64,000 nucleotides of DNA from contig JBIQIY010000022.1 of assembly GCA_044507775.1 (NCBI GenBank), positions 1 through 64,000 on the forward strand. The letters run 5' to 3'. Every line of letters starts with the position of its first letter. The stretch's first letter is position 1. The notes beneath the pieces are model-generated. The model had not been told where the DNA came from, did not search any database, and saw only the letters and a list, made by a program, of their open reading frames with translations. Below, piece by piece: positions 1-8,961 of the stretch. Both the position numbers and the translations under genes were made by a program. The stretch comes from Chryseosolibacter sp044507775. GTDB lineage: Bacteria > Bacteroidota > Bacteroidia > Cytophagales > Cyclobacteriaceae.

Positions 1-303
1 GTTAATAATGGATGCCAGCTGGGCTTCTACGTTCAAAAGGATTCATGGAAAGACGGTCGCCATGCCAGAGTCGTTTCGCTGGAAGTGTTAAAGGAAAACG
101 ATAGTATGCGAAAAAAATTGGAGTCGATTGGTATTTTTGGCAATAGCCAAGATCGGCGGAATATCCCGCCGATGTTGGTGAGGCTTGAGGCAGACTGGCT
201 GATAGGTGGCGTGGCTGAGATTGATACTGGCAATATGTTATGCTGGAAACAGGTGGACACGGCCAAGAGCGGTCAATTAGCGCGAAAAGCGGCATCCAAC
301 TAA
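1..303 (+). CDS. 3' part of an unknown protein (cut by window edge)
   Basis: Reading frame 1 is open from the first base of the window to a TAA at 301-303, giving at least 100 residues, so the true start lies outside. The visible part is mixed charged and hydrophobic, with no signal peptide, membrane segment or motif that I recognise. A GTG at 85 is an internal possible start, but the frame is open before it and has protein-like composition. Function unknown. Confidence 0.45.
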   Translation, partial: VNNGCQLGFYVQKDSWKDGRHARVVSLEVLKENDSMRKKLESIGIFGNSQDRRNIPPMLVRLEADWLIGGVAEIDTGNMLCWKQVDTAKSGQLARKAASN

Positions 304-636
304 CACAAATTCCTTGGTAAAACATACAGACAAATGCAGTCGTTCGAATCCGCTCGAGACCTCAAAAAATGCGTTTTCAAGCCCAAGAGCGCGGTATAGG
401 TACTGAAACGGTGCCGAATATTTATTTTCATTTCTTCAGCGCGGGGCGTTTAAGTAGGCCGTCGCCGCATACTTTACAGTCGCCTGTGTCGCGAAACTGG
501 GATGTTTCTGTCGTGCTGTCACTGTCATCGAGGTTCGCATGGATCATTCCTTCCATCATTCTGGTTTGCCTCAGCTTAAACCGAAGTGTTTAAGGAAATG
601 GATATGTCACAGTAAAAACTAAAAACCCATCTCGTC
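304..636. other. intergenic, no gene seen
   Basis: About 330 bases without a convincing gene. A 74-codon frame at 369-593 is open but has no recognisable protein character. No terminator or repeat is evident. Confidence 0.4.
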
Positions 637-1506
637 ATGACAGAACGAACACGCCATTTTGATTTTCGAGTGATTAATGTGAAAATCAGAAAACGAAAGA
701 ACGCCACTGCCAACGCAGCTGATTATGTCAGAATTATTCGCACCGCATTTGAAAAAAAGATTCACGCTGAATCCTCTCCCAACAAGCATTGCATTATCAG
801 GTCACACTTTGAGAAAAGGCAGGACAATAAGGTTAAATATGTCTACGGTTTTTTTGCACAGTTCACATACATTGAAAATGAAAGGTGGTTTAACTTAAGA
901 TCCCTTGATCTTGACAAGGAGTTTCGCGTTCCCGATGGGTTGTTTCCAGACGCGAAGATGACCGAGTATGTTTTTATACCGGCGGCGCACCGATTTTGCT
1001 ATAGGATACATAGTGATTTTCAAGTAGCTCCATATCCGGTTAGAAAATTTCTTGATAATGCGCTGAATGCGGCAGCAAATCCAGGAGAGTTTGTACAGGT
1101 GGACGTTGAATCGGATCGAGTCTCATTGGCAAAAATTCTCGCTGCGAAATTCGTAAAGAAAATTACGATAGACATCAATTATTCGAATGTTGATATTGGC
1201 GACGACCTCAAAAAGTTTGTCGAAGACGATATTAAGGCCTCGAACACAGATCACTTCAAGATTGAAGCGACGCAAAAACCGAATGTGTCAATCGACGTCA
1301 AGAAAAGTAAGATATTGAAGGGTGCCCTGGAATCCGCCGTGAGCAATGGTGAGGCGGAGGCAAAAATTATAGGTGACAATAATCGGGTTCAGACAATCAA
1401 GACTACTGAATATCCAAGGAAGGAAAGTGTTTACGGCAAGATCTCAAATTTTAACGAACTTGTGTTTGAAAAGATTATGAGCATATTTAGACCCAATGCG
1501 CACTAA
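637..1506 (+). CDS. hypothetical soluble protein, DUF4747-like
   Basis: A 289-residue protein without signal peptide or membrane segments. Its general build (N-terminal FDFRVINVKIR strand, middle segment VFIPAAHRFCYRIHS, a lysine-rich C-terminal third ending in a TIKTTEYPR segment) reminds me of the DUF4747 family, whose function is not known; I cannot confirm this without a profile search. The next gene starts 11 bases before this one ends, so the two are probably translationally coupled and act together. The base composition is A+T-richer than the respiratory genes further on. The position beside a methyltransferase-nuclease gene makes a role in phage or plasmid defence possible, but that rests on context only. 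Confidence 0.7.
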   Translation: MTERTRHFDFRVINVKIRKRKNATANAADYVRIIRTAFEKKIHAESSPNKHCIIRSHFEKRQDNKVKYVYGFFAQFTYIENERWFNLRSLDLDKEFRVPDGLFPDAKMTEYVFIPAAHRFCYRIHSDFQVAPYPVRKFLDNALNAAANPGEFVQVDVESDRVSLAKILAAKFVKKITIDINYSNVDIGDDLKKFVEDDIKASNTDHFKIEATQKPNVSIDVKKSKILKGALESAVSNGEAEAKIIGDNNRVQTIKTTEYPRKESVYGKISNFNELVFEKIMSIFRPNAH

Positions 1507-2137
1507 ACAAACAACGCAAAATATTCAGGACACGTTCTTATTGGGCCTTTCTGGTGTGTTCAGGATTGCCGGGATAACCAAGTCTTTTTTCCGGCATTGG
1601 ACGATGATTGCATCAGTGATCCTATCTGTCTTGACGTTGATACTCTGTTATTGGCTTGGATTGGATATTTTAGAATTCATTTCCGAATTCAAGAGCTTAA
1701 TGCTTGATTTCTTACCTGGGATTTTGGGATTTACAATCGCAGGATACTCGCTTATGGTTGGCTTTATCCAAGCCGGGGCGATGTCGCGAATAAGTGAGCC
1801 GTTCCGAGATAGTAAGTTCAGTTTGTATCAAAAGATGTCTGCTACTTTTGCTCTTAATATCCTCCTTCAGGCCATCGCTTTAATTGTCGCCTATTTCATT
1901 CACTTTGTTCTTTACCTAAATGAAAACAAAATTGGCATTGACCTGTCTGTGCAATTCGTTCAGGTAGTTAATCCCATAGGGCTAGCGTTACTTTCTTACT
2001 GGTTCTTTGTGTCTCTTTTTATGGTTATTCAGATAGTTGTAAACATCTTTAGCTTTAGTCAGCTGCATCATTACTTTGTTAACAAGGAAAAAGTTGAAGA
2101 GCAACAGAAGAATGGTAGTGTAGGCCCAAACCGGTAG
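1496..2137 (+). CDS. four-helix integral membrane protein, partner of the preceding gene
   Basis: A 213-residue protein with about four hydrophobic segments (around residues 37-57, 68-92, 118-142 and 162-190), a short charged N terminus and a charged C-terminal tail of about 25 residues (EKVEEQQKN). No known enzyme motif is visible. The ATG lies inside the end of the upstream gene (11-base overlap), pointing to one transcript and coupled translation, and a hairpin terminator follows at 2258-2294. A soluble protein paired with a small multi-helix membrane protein is an arrangement often seen in abortive-infection systems, where the membrane protein is the effector. This is inference from architecture; no homology is claimed. 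Confidence 0.7.
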   Translation: MRTKQTTQNIQDTFLLGLSGVFRIAGITKSFFRHWTMIASVILSVLTLILCYWLGLDILEFISEFKSLMLDFLPGILGFTIAGYSLMVGFIQAGAMSRISEPFRDSKFSLYQKMSATFALNILLQAIALIVAYFIHFVLYLNENKIGIDLSVQFVQVVNPIGLALLSYWFFVSLFMVIQIVVNIFSFSQLHHYFVNKEKVEEQQKNGSVGPNR

Positions 2138-2257
2138 TGCAAAGAGTTGTCAGGAAAACATTACAATGGTTTGTACGGAAAACCTGATAAAGTGGTGAGC
2201 AGTATTGCCGAAAAAGAGACGCCTTCGTATATTTCGACCATCTTTAGAGAGGGTCTT

Positions 2258-2294
2258 AGCCCCGGCGCCAATTCGCGTCGGGGCTTATTTTTTT
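2258..2294 (+). terminator. Rho-independent terminator after the two-gene module
   Basis: The arms AGCCCCG and CGGGGCT flank a G+C-rich loop that can extend the stem, followed by TTATTTTTTT. It ends the + strand pair 637-2137 and overlaps the stop codon of the convergent methyltransferase gene. Confidence 0.75.
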
Positions 2295-3939
2295 AGTCGA
2301 GCCCTAACGTTGTCTGATTACCACCTGTTGCCTTCAAGCGTTTAGCGGACTTGAACGTTCCCACCGTTGTTCGCGGCATTTTGACCGTAACGCCGTCGAG
2401 TAAATCGTCAACGGAAATAATCTGAATGCGGTCGTAGCTATGACCCATGATGTCGTCGCGGAAATATCCTGCCTGCTTTGCTTCCAAGACCATCGGTTTA
2501 GTTATCTGATCTGCAAAACAAACAAACACACCAATTCCAGCTTTCATTTTCTTAACAACCTGAATGAATTCCCTTACGTTCTTTACATTGACATTTCCGC
2601 TTTTGACTTCTATCAAAACCGTGTCCCTTACGACTTTAATTGCGTCACCGCCCTCAGTGTACTCGAAACTTATATACCCATCCCATCCACCGTCTGCACT
2701 TTTCTTTTCGTTTACAACACCGTGAAGCATTACTTCAATAATCCAATCCTGAAATTTAAATCGTCCCTTTGTTTCCAGAGCCAAGTTGCGAGCGGAATCT
2801 AAGTCTTTAGGCATTCCGTCAATTTCAAACGTAGATTTGATTTCCTTGCCGTAAGTGTCAACTAACCTTTTTGAAATTAGGTTAACTGCAAGATGCGAAA
2901 TGTCAACACCCAACCACTGACGTTTTAATTCTTCCGCCACAGCGATTGTCGTGCCGCATCCGCAAAAGAAGTCCGCGACAATGTTGCCGGGCTTAGAACT
3001 TGCGCGAATTATTCTGTCAAGAAGGGCTTTTGGTTTTTGTGTCGGGTACCCCAATGATTCAGAAGACGTATTGCCGACACGTGGAATATCTGTCCATACA
3101 TCGTTCAACGCTTTGCCCGGCAACGTATCAAGGTATACTTTCAGTCCGTCCATACGCGGGGATCCATCAAGCTTTTTCAAAATCCTGCCTTCATTCCACC
3201 ATTCTTCTAATTGCTCAAGGGATGCACCCCAACTTCTATTTGCAGGTGGCTTTACCCCACGCCATTCAAACTGCCTTTTTGGATTTGGCGAACTGAAAGT
3301 AAGGTTTTCAGCTTTGTAAAGTCTGCCGTCCGGGTCTGCTTTAAACCGAGACATCTGTTCGGGAGAATATTCGGTGTGCTGTTCAATCCACGTGTATTCC
3401 GACGACTTCGTGTAAAACAGAATGACGTCGTGAACCCTGCCAAAATACCCAGCCTTCATGTTGTGGGCGTTTGTGCGCTGCCAAATAATTTCATTCTTAA
3501 AATGCTTATCGCCAAAAATTATGTCACAGACAATTTTCAAATAGTGACTCATATTTGGGTCGCAGTGCAAATAAAAACTACCCGTGTCCTTTAGTAGTTT
3601 GTGCATGTACCATATACGCACCGCCATTGTTGTCAGATAAGAGACTGCACTTTTTGAAACGCGAATGTTTTCTAAACTTTGAAGAAAGTTATAAAGGTCA
3701 AGACTGTGCGTTTTGATGTCGTCCAATGTGTCAACGTATTGAACGTTTGTCCACGTGTCTGCAAAGGCTTCCTTCTGCGCCTTTGTCGTGTCCAGGTCTA
3801 CGCTCTCAAAAAGGACATTGTAATTACGTTTCGAATTAAACGGCGGGTCGATGTAAATTAGGTCAATGAAGCCCGTTCGGTTTTGTTCGTATAATCGCTT
3901 TAGAATTTCCAGATTGTCCCCGAAAAAGAGTCTATTCAT
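2293..3939 (-). CDS. DNA methyltransferase fused to an Mrr-like nuclease domain
   Basis: A 548-residue two-domain protein. The N-terminal part is an amino-methyltransferase of the beta order: catalytic DPPF at residues 31-34, a long target-recognition middle, then the SAM-binding FFCGCG near residue 325. This would methylate adenine N6 or cytosine N4. After about residue 390 comes a restriction-endonuclease-like domain with the PD-(D/E)xK layout: GGWDG, then LIEVKSG near 455, then REFIQVVKKMKAGIGVFVCF as in Mrr-type cores. Both active sites look intact. Modification and cleavage may therefore sit on one chain, or the C-terminal domain may only bind DNA. A stop-interrupted ORF lies directly upstream on the same strand and could be the remains of a partner. 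Confidence 0.85.
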   Translation of the reverse strand: MNRLFFGDNLEILKRLYEQNRTGFIDLIYIDPPFNSKRNYNVLFESVDLDTTKAQKEAFADTWTNVQYVDTLDDIKTHSLDLYNFLQSLENIRVSKSAVSYLTTMAVRIWYMHKLLKDTGSFYLHCDPNMSHYLKIVCDIIFGDKHFKNEIIWQRTNAHNMKAGYFGRVHDVILFYTKSSEYTWIEQHTEYSPEQMSRFKADPDGRLYKAENLTFSSPNPKRQFEWRGVKPPANRSWGASLEQLEEWWNEGRILKKLDGSPRMDGLKVYLDTLPGKALNDVWTDIPRVGNTSSESLGYPTQKPKALLDRIIRASSKPGNIVADFFCGCGTTIAVAEELKRQWLGVDISHLAVNLISKRLVDTYGKEIKSTFEIDGMPKDLDSARNLALETKGRFKFQDWIIEVMLHGVVNEKKSADGGWDGYISFEYTEGGDAIKVVRDTVLIEVKSGNVNVKNVREFIQVVKKMKAGIGVFVCFADQITKPMVLEAKQAGYFRDDIMGHSYDRIQIISVDDLLDGVTVKMPRTTVGTFKSAKRLKATGGNQTTLGLD

Positions 3940-4010
3940 GTGCGTGCCGTGGGTATAGTTTTGTAGTGCAAAAACCGAAAAAATCGAATGAATTCAAAGA
4001 GGAATTTCGG

Positions 4011-4742
4011 TCAGGTGCCAACTATTTTCCACAATGCTTGGCAAGATATTCCAGTTTTTTCGCGCGTGGCTTGTCGATTCTTCAACATTCTTTTGACCCG
4101 TGTTGTCGGCCTGTGTGAAAGGTCTATTTGTGGTAAGGTCAACAGGTTTATTCGTGACTGAAGGATAAGGTGTTGTTTCGCGAAAATAAGTTTGTTTGCG
4201 ATGGAGTGCAGCCCCTTTGAATACGTCACGGTGTCCATACTTCCCATGATAAATACAGGCAATAACTTTCTCTGCCTGTCATTGGACAAACGAAGTACCA
4301 GACGTGCAAGGCTCCGCGGTATTTCCTCAGAGAAGGGCTTTGAAAACCTTGCTCTGTTATATTCAAAGCCAATAATTATACGAACGCGGTTTTTCCCTGT
4401 AGCGTTCAACTGGCTTGCGATGATGAAGCCTTTAAACGCGCAGCCTTGTCGCATAAGACTAAGTTCGGGTTTCCCCATAGGAGCAGTTGCGTTTAATGGC
4501 TTCGAAATCCTCTTGAGAAAACTGAGGTTTCACAGTTTGAAAGTCTTTGCCATACGGTCTAACATGCCTGCATAGTTTACGTTCTTCGACTGCGAAGTTT
4601 TAATATTCGGCGATGGCGTAAACTCCTTCAGACCCGATGCCACGGAACAAATTTCAAAAAGGTCAACCTCGTTCAATACGCAAACTTCGTCATGATCGTC
4701 GATTGATTTCTTGTTTTTGCAAAGATCGTAGGTTGTGATCAA
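4011..4742 (-). pseudogene. ORF interrupted by one in-frame TGA, unknown product
   Basis: Two open segments lie in the same minus-strand frame: 4742-4530 (from a TTG) and 4529-4011. They are separated only by a TGA at 4532-4530, and reading through gives about 243 residues. The second half has protein-like character, for example RVRIIIGFEYNRARF and KLLPVFIMGSMDTV. The strand is that of the methyltransferase-nuclease gene, whose start is 71 bases downstream, so this may be a decayed companion gene. No family is recognised. It could also be a sequencing error in an intact gene, or two short genes. The open frame on the opposite strand (4192-4575) looks like its shadow. Confidence 0.35.
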
Positions 4743-5113
4743 GCACCGCGAAATGAAGAAATTTCCCAGCAGCCACCATATTTACGAAGTAATCATTGCG
4801 CGTGTGGCACCAACCTTAGATAACATCGAGAAGGGTAAGCCCGGAGTTACAGACAATGAAAAAGAGCAAGAGAAATGAGAGTAATGCGAAAGTAATTGGC
4901 TGTTTTACCACAAAATACAAGGGACTGGGCATAATTCGGAAATTTTCGTGCTGGTCATGGTGCCCAGTAATAAGCTCGCCATGTGAACGTTTATATAGTA
5001 TCGTTCATAGCTGTGTGGGGTCATAAACCCACGATAATGTCTTCTTTTTGCCGGATCTTGCTCTCTCGATTTTAATATTATGGTACTAGATCAACCAACC
5101 AAAATTAACAGTT
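4743..5113. other. intergenic, no gene seen
   Basis: About 370 A+T-rich bases. A 56-codon frame at 4856-5026 starts with ATG but has no recognisable features and is not called. No repeat or terminator is evident. Confidence 0.4.
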
Positions 5114-5449
5114 ATGAGAAACACGTATCCACTAGTTAGATTACCACGGGAGCTAGATTTTTGCCTTTACTTGATAAGGGAGGAGTTGAAGAGTAGGCGA
5201 TTTTTTGAAGGGTTGCAAAAGGTAGGCATTTATGACACTTTCTGGCAACCACACTTGGATCTCCCTATCCTGCAAATGATGGGGTTGGATTGCGAGTCTG
5301 ACGAGGTAGCAGAAGTTTATTTTGAGATCATGGAGCGCAGGAGTAAGAAGGTCAAGGCTGGAAAAGACTCTGTTGTAATCCAAGCATTAAAGGCGCATAG
5401 AGAACTAGAACAAGAAAAAAGAAGACGACAAAAGATAGGTAAAAATTAG
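5114..5449 (+). CDS. hypothetical protein, 111 residues
   Basis: A small soluble protein with an ATG start and a strongly charged C-terminal helix (EQEKRRRQKIGKN). The N-terminal half, with LPRELDFCLYLIREELKSRRFFEGLQKVG, predicts helices. I do not recognise the family. It stands alone, with no neighbour close enough for an operon. Amino-acid composition and length support a real gene, though not strongly. Function unknown. Confidence 0.55.
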   Translation: MRNTYPLVRLPRELDFCLYLIREELKSRRFFEGLQKVGIYDTFWQPHLDLPILQMMGLDCESDEVAEVYFEIMERRSKKVKAGKDSVVIQALKAHRELEQEKRRRQKIGKN

Positions 5450-5738
5450 TTCATATCTGATTGAGAATGGGAGTGGTTTCGTTTAGCGCCTAAGATAGAT
5501 AGGGTTTTGTTCTCCTTTTTTCCACTATGCTATGCACTCCTATTTCTCAAACCCTTGTTAGGCCTTGTGTGGTAACCATAGATTATCTCTAACCGATTGA
5601 ATTGATATGTCAAGAAATAAGACTGACTCGCGTCTGGAGCTAAGATTTCATAGATATGTGATTTTCAGGTGAGGTGTGACAGCGTTTACCCCTAGAGGGT
5701 ACATTCCCCACGGCTACAGCGGAAGACACGTAGTTAAG

Positions 5739-6308
5739 TTAAGGTCCCAGGATTACCACTTTTCCAACCTGTTCGCTCTCAATGTCAAACCAGAAAGAAT
5801 CCCACCCACCAACTACACCTACATTGCCGTTAATAATGTTCTTATTAAACGAACCAAGATGCACGACGGAAAATTTTTTCGAAAATATTCTCAGCTCTTT
5901 TTTCACCACATCCACAACACCGATACTTTGTCGAAGGCCTTCATCGGAATACCTTGCCCAGATTGGTACTGCAACCAATCGTCCACCGGGTTCCCAGACA
6001 GGTGGGCCTCCGCACGAGCTATAGATCTTCATCCGCAGTCCATCTTTTGCCTCCAAGTAACAGCTGCCTATAAGGGGTCCCACCATAGCAATCTCATTGA
6101 GATCACTGTAGAACAGCCTGCACGAGTCGTCAGGAGAATGTGTAGATTCGTCGTTGCCAAAATCTGCGGGATTGTTTTTGTAAGGCATAACGTTTTGGTT
6201 AGAGATGATTGTGCGTTTTATCGGTTGGACGCCAGCGTCCCAATTCCTCTGACAGTCTCGTACATTAAACCAGGGATACCTTGGCTCCCTAAAAAAACAT
6301 ATCTGCAT
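5739..6308 (-). CDS. hypothetical protein encoded with the NUDIX regulator
   Basis: A 189-residue protein whose ATG lies 20 bases inside the end of the upstream NUDIX gene, so the two are probably coupled. There is no signal peptide. Glycine-rich segments such as SCGGPPVWEPGGRLVAVPIW followed by VVDVVKKELRIF suggest beta-strand repeats of a propeller or similar fold, possibly a scaffold or sensor, but no family is recognised. The frame on the opposite strand (5676-6350) is of similar length; I prefer this one because of the overlap with a real gene and its amino-acid composition. Confidence 0.6.
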   Translation of the reverse strand: MQICFFREPRYPWFNVRDCQRNWDAGVQPIKRTIISNQNVMPYKNNPADFGNDESTHSPDDSCRLFYSDLNEIAMVGPLIGSCYLEAKDGLRMKIYSSCGGPPVWEPGGRLVAVPIWARYSDEGLRQSIGVVDVVKKELRIFSKKFSVVHLGSFNKNIINGNVGVVGGWDSFWFDIESEQVGKVVILGP

Positions 6309-7008
6309 GGTACCCCTTCTCCTTCAACTCAAAATACCTCTTCCTATTAAATCTGAACAACCTCGCCGGTCTACCTGCTCCCCGGTTCACAATCCGGTCT
6401 GATTCCTCCACAAGCCCAAGTAACATCAGCTTCTTTCGAAAATTCGTCCGTTCGAGATTCCTATCTAGCAACGTCTGATACAGTTTTACAAGATCCGAAA
6501 AAGGAAATTCCCGGTCCAGGAGTTCAAAGCCCACGGGCTCGTATGTAAGCTTTGCGCTGAGCCGCTTGGTTGCCACATCGATAATTTTTCTGTGGTCGAA
6601 GGCAAGTTTTGGTAACTTCTTGACATTGAACCATGCGACGTCGCTTGCATCCGAGTTGGCTGCCGGGCGCAAGTCGCGTGGGCGAACGACGCCAAAAAAT
6701 GATACAGCAACTATGTGACCCCGTGGGTCACGATAAGGATCTCCAAACGTATAAAGTTGTTCAAGGTAATGAACATCGACTCCGGCTTCGTCCGAAAGTT
6801 CACGGTTCACTGCTTTCTCCAACGATTCACCGGGCCTTACAAATCCGCCTGGCAATGCCCACATACTTTTGAACGGTTCAAGCTTCCTTTGAATAAGAAG
6901 TACAGAAATTCCGCGGTCGGAGTCATACCCAAAAATCACGGCGTCGACGGCTAGCCTTATTTCATTTCTTATGAAGGGTGAATTCTGCACTGATTGGCGG
7001 CTTTTCAT
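6289..7008 (-). CDS. NUDIX-domain transcriptional regulator, NrtR-like
   Basis: A 239-residue protein. Residues about 18-140 form a NUDIX domain with the box GGFVRPGESLEKAVNRELSDEAG (residues 54-76). The usual EE pair reads DE, so hydrolase activity is uncertain. The C-terminal 90 residues have the winged-helix character of NrtR-type regulators (KLYQTLLDRNLERTNFRKKLMLLGLV). Proteins of this build sense ADP-ribose or sugar-related ligands and repress nearby metabolic genes; in Bacteroidota several control pentose use. The downstream gene overlaps it by 20 bases. No target operon is obvious nearby, so the ligand cannot be named. Confidence 0.85.
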   Translation of the reverse strand: MKSRQSVQNSPFIRNEIRLAVDAVIFGYDSDRGISVLLIQRKLEPFKSMWALPGGFVRPGESLEKAVNRELSDEAGVDVHYLEQLYTFGDPYRDPRGHIVAVSFFGVVRPRDLRPAANSDASDVAWFNVKKLPKLAFDHRKIIDVATKRLSAKLTYEPVGFELLDREFPFSDLVKLYQTLLDRNLERTNFRKKLMLLGLVEESDRIVNRGAGRPARLFRFNRKRYFELKEKGYHADMFF

Positions 7009-7176
7009 GTTAGTTTGAGTAAAAATAACTCAAATACTTTGCAAATCAACAATGTTCCTCATTATATTTAGAGTATAAAATACTTTAAGTGGCATGGAAG
7101 CGCGGCGCAAAGAGTCTAACGTAGACACGCCGATACAGGTGTATGGTCACTTGAAAATGCACAAGACGCAATATAC

Positions 7177-7377
7177 ATGGCGCGCACTAAGGTTATCATC
7201 TATCCAAAAGACATTCAAGTTATCACAGGCCGAAGTGAACGCTACGCCCAGAATACTCTCGCTCGTATCAAGAAAGCCCTTGGGAAACCAAAACATCAGC
7301 TCGTTACCTATCAGGAGTTCTGCGAATTCATGGGGATCAGCCTCGAGGAACTTTGTACCCACCTTCGAGACGCATGA
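7177..7377 (+). CDS. small conserved Bacteroidota protein, possibly DNA-binding
   Basis: A 66-residue basic protein starting at ATG 7177. The order KVIIYPKDIQVITGRSERYA, then NTLARIKKALGKP, then YQEFCEFMGISLEEL resembles a family of very small proteins that I know from Bacteroidota genomes, built like a helix-turn-helix or excisionase-type domain. Their function is not established. It stands alone, with an array of 11-bp repeats 56 bases downstream. A longer overlapping frame (7094-7384) is rejected because its composition is not protein-like. Confidence 0.65.
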   Translation: MARTKVIIYPKDIQVITGRSERYAQNTLARIKKALGKPKHQLVTYQEFCEFMGISLEELCTHLRDA

Positions 7378-7432
7378 CAGTTAGACCCCTTAGCTATTTC
7401 AGGGCACGACAAGGGCTGTTTTTAGCACAAGA

Positions 7433-7487
7433 CATACGTCCTACATACGTCCTACATACGTCCTACATACAGCCTGCATACGTCCTA
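7433..7487 (+). repeat. five 11-bp tandem repeats
   Basis: Five direct copies of CATACGTCCTA with no spacer: units at 7433, 7444, 7455, 7466 (variant CATACAGCCTG) and 7477. They lie in the non-coding stretch between 7377 and 7707. Function unknown. Confidence 0.9.
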
Positions 7488-7706
7488 TAGTCAGCCATTT
7501 AAAACCGCAGATTCCGCATAAAGCGCACCATCCGCATCATTGTCTATTTTCCGTAAAATGTGTAGAAATCCGCAGTGTCCGCACGAAACGTTACTCGCAA
7601 TTTCTCACCTCATTCCTATGCGCTACGTTTGGTTCTCGTTGCAACGAAGGGCTTATCCGGACTGTGCCAGAATTAAACAGTACGGAAAATTTTAATTTAG
7701 AAAATT

Positions 7707-8474
7707 ATGGGAAGACAAGATGGTCTTATCCAACTCAGAGGTGCCGTTGCGAACATGTCCTTCTATAAAAACAAAATAGATGGATACCTCGCTCGCAAGA
7801 AGGGCGGAGTTACGAAGGAGCGGATTCAAACCGACCCTAAGTACGAACTTACGCGCAAGAACATGGCCGAATTCGCACGTGCAGGTTTGGCATCAAAAGT
7901 TTTTCGCCGGGTATTTCGTTCACTCTTGTCAAGGACGACCGACAAACGCATGACAGGAAGATTGACGCGAGAAATGGTAAAAGTTATCAGAGAGGATGCC
8001 GTGAATTTGCGCGGCCAACGCAATGTCATCGACGGTGACGCATCATTGCTCCAAGGATTCGAGTTTAACGTGCATCGGGCCCTGGAGGAAGCAGTGCTCG
8101 TAGAAATTGCCACGTCGATCGACCGCGCAACGGGAGCTTTGACTGTAGACATTCCTGTGATAACACCGACGACGGATCTCGGGATCCCCGAAGGTGCGAC
8201 GCACTTTCGCATTAAGACAGGTGGTGCCGCCATCGACTTCGAAGGCAAAACCTCTGCCGTCGTCACGTTAGACAGCGCTGACGTTCCGGTTATCGGGGAT
8301 GTGCAAGGGCCGTTACAGTTCAACCTCGCTCTTCCGCCAGGTTCGGTGCATCCGCTGTTCCTGATCTGTGGAATCGAATTTCTGCAGAAGACTAAGGCTG
8401 GCGAGGTATCACTGATGAACAACGATGCCAATGCCATGGCTATTCTGAAAGTAGACACAGCCCCGGCAGGATAG
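7707..8474 (+). CDS. conserved Bacteroidota hypothetical protein, about 255 residues
   Basis: A 255-residue protein without signal peptide or membrane segments. The N terminus (MGRQDGLIQLRGAVANMSFY) and the block RTTDKRMTGRLTREMVKVIREDAVNLRGQRNVIDGD match a protein type that I have seen repeatedly in Bacteroidota genomes, always as hypothetical. The second half is strand-rich (VVTLDSADVPVIGD, PLQFNLALPPGSVHPLFL). ATG 7707 is preceded by an A+T-rich leader. Two very small membrane-protein genes follow about 230 bases downstream on the same strand, so a three-gene cassette is likely. The build could suit a structural protein of a phage-derived particle, but this is speculation. Confidence 0.75.
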   Translation: MGRQDGLIQLRGAVANMSFYKNKIDGYLARKKGGVTKERIQTDPKYELTRKNMAEFARAGLASKVFRRVFRSLLSRTTDKRMTGRLTREMVKVIREDAVNLRGQRNVIDGDASLLQGFEFNVHRALEEAVLVEIATSIDRATGALTVDIPVITPTTDLGIPEGATHFRIKTGGAAIDFEGKTSAVVTLDSADVPVIGDVQGPLQFNLALPPGSVHPLFLICGIEFLQKTKAGEVSLMNNDANAMAILKVDTAPAG

Positions 8475-8706
8475 CAGAAATTGCAAGATCGTATGCCGCT
8501 TCGTGAGGAGGTGACGAGCTGATCACTTTCTGGTACGTCGTCTCAACCAAACCATGGATCGAACACCGGGTAAGCTTGACAGTTTCTCACTGTCACGGAG
8601 CCTCTACCTCAGCCGGCGAGGAAGGGATTCTTATATTCTATTCTATGCAAATTTTTCGTAAACCGTCCTGCATGTATTAAATCACCAGGACTAAACATCA
8701 CACAAA

Positions 8707-8961
8707 ATGAATATCGTTCAAAGAATGAAAGCACCGACTCCGAAATTCTTCAGAGTTCTGCGCACCGTTGGAATCGCGCTGGCTGCCGCTAGTGGCGCAC
8801 TTCTCGCTGCACCGATTGCATTACCTGCTGCGGTAATTACTATCGCAGGCTACCTCACGGTCGCGGGAAGTGTCGCGACTGCGGTAAGCCAGGCCGCGGT
8901 GCCGAAAGAGGAGGATGAAGATGCTGACGATGACCCTTCGAATGATGGCGATGTCGGCTAA
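8707..8961 (+). CDS. small membrane protein, two hydrophobic segments
   Basis: An 84-residue protein with a basic N terminus (MNIVQRMKAPTPKFFRVL), two alanine-rich hydrophobic helices around residues 20-42 and 46-64, and a very acidic tail (KEEDEDADDDPSNDGD). The layout is holin-like: short, two helices, strongly charged end. The next small membrane-protein gene starts inside its 3' end. I recognise it as a type common in Bacteroidota next to the 255-residue protein upstream, with no assigned function. Confidence 0.7.
   Translation: MNIVQRMKAPTPKFFRVLRTVGIALAAASGALLAAPIALPAAVITIAGYLTVAGSVATAVSQAAVPKEEDEDADDDPSNDGDVG

Noticed and set aside
369..593. 74-codon open frame on the plus strand
   Set aside because: It has no motif, no likely ribosome site and an unusual composition rich in Ser, Arg and Phe.
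4856..5026. 56-codon frame starting ATG AAA AAG
   Set aside because: It contains several Cys and Trp in an irregular order and has no recognisable features; not enough to call a gene.
5676..6350. 224-codon open frame on the plus strand
   Set aside because: It is antisense to the hypothetical gene coupled to the NUDIX regulator and has no protein-like features.
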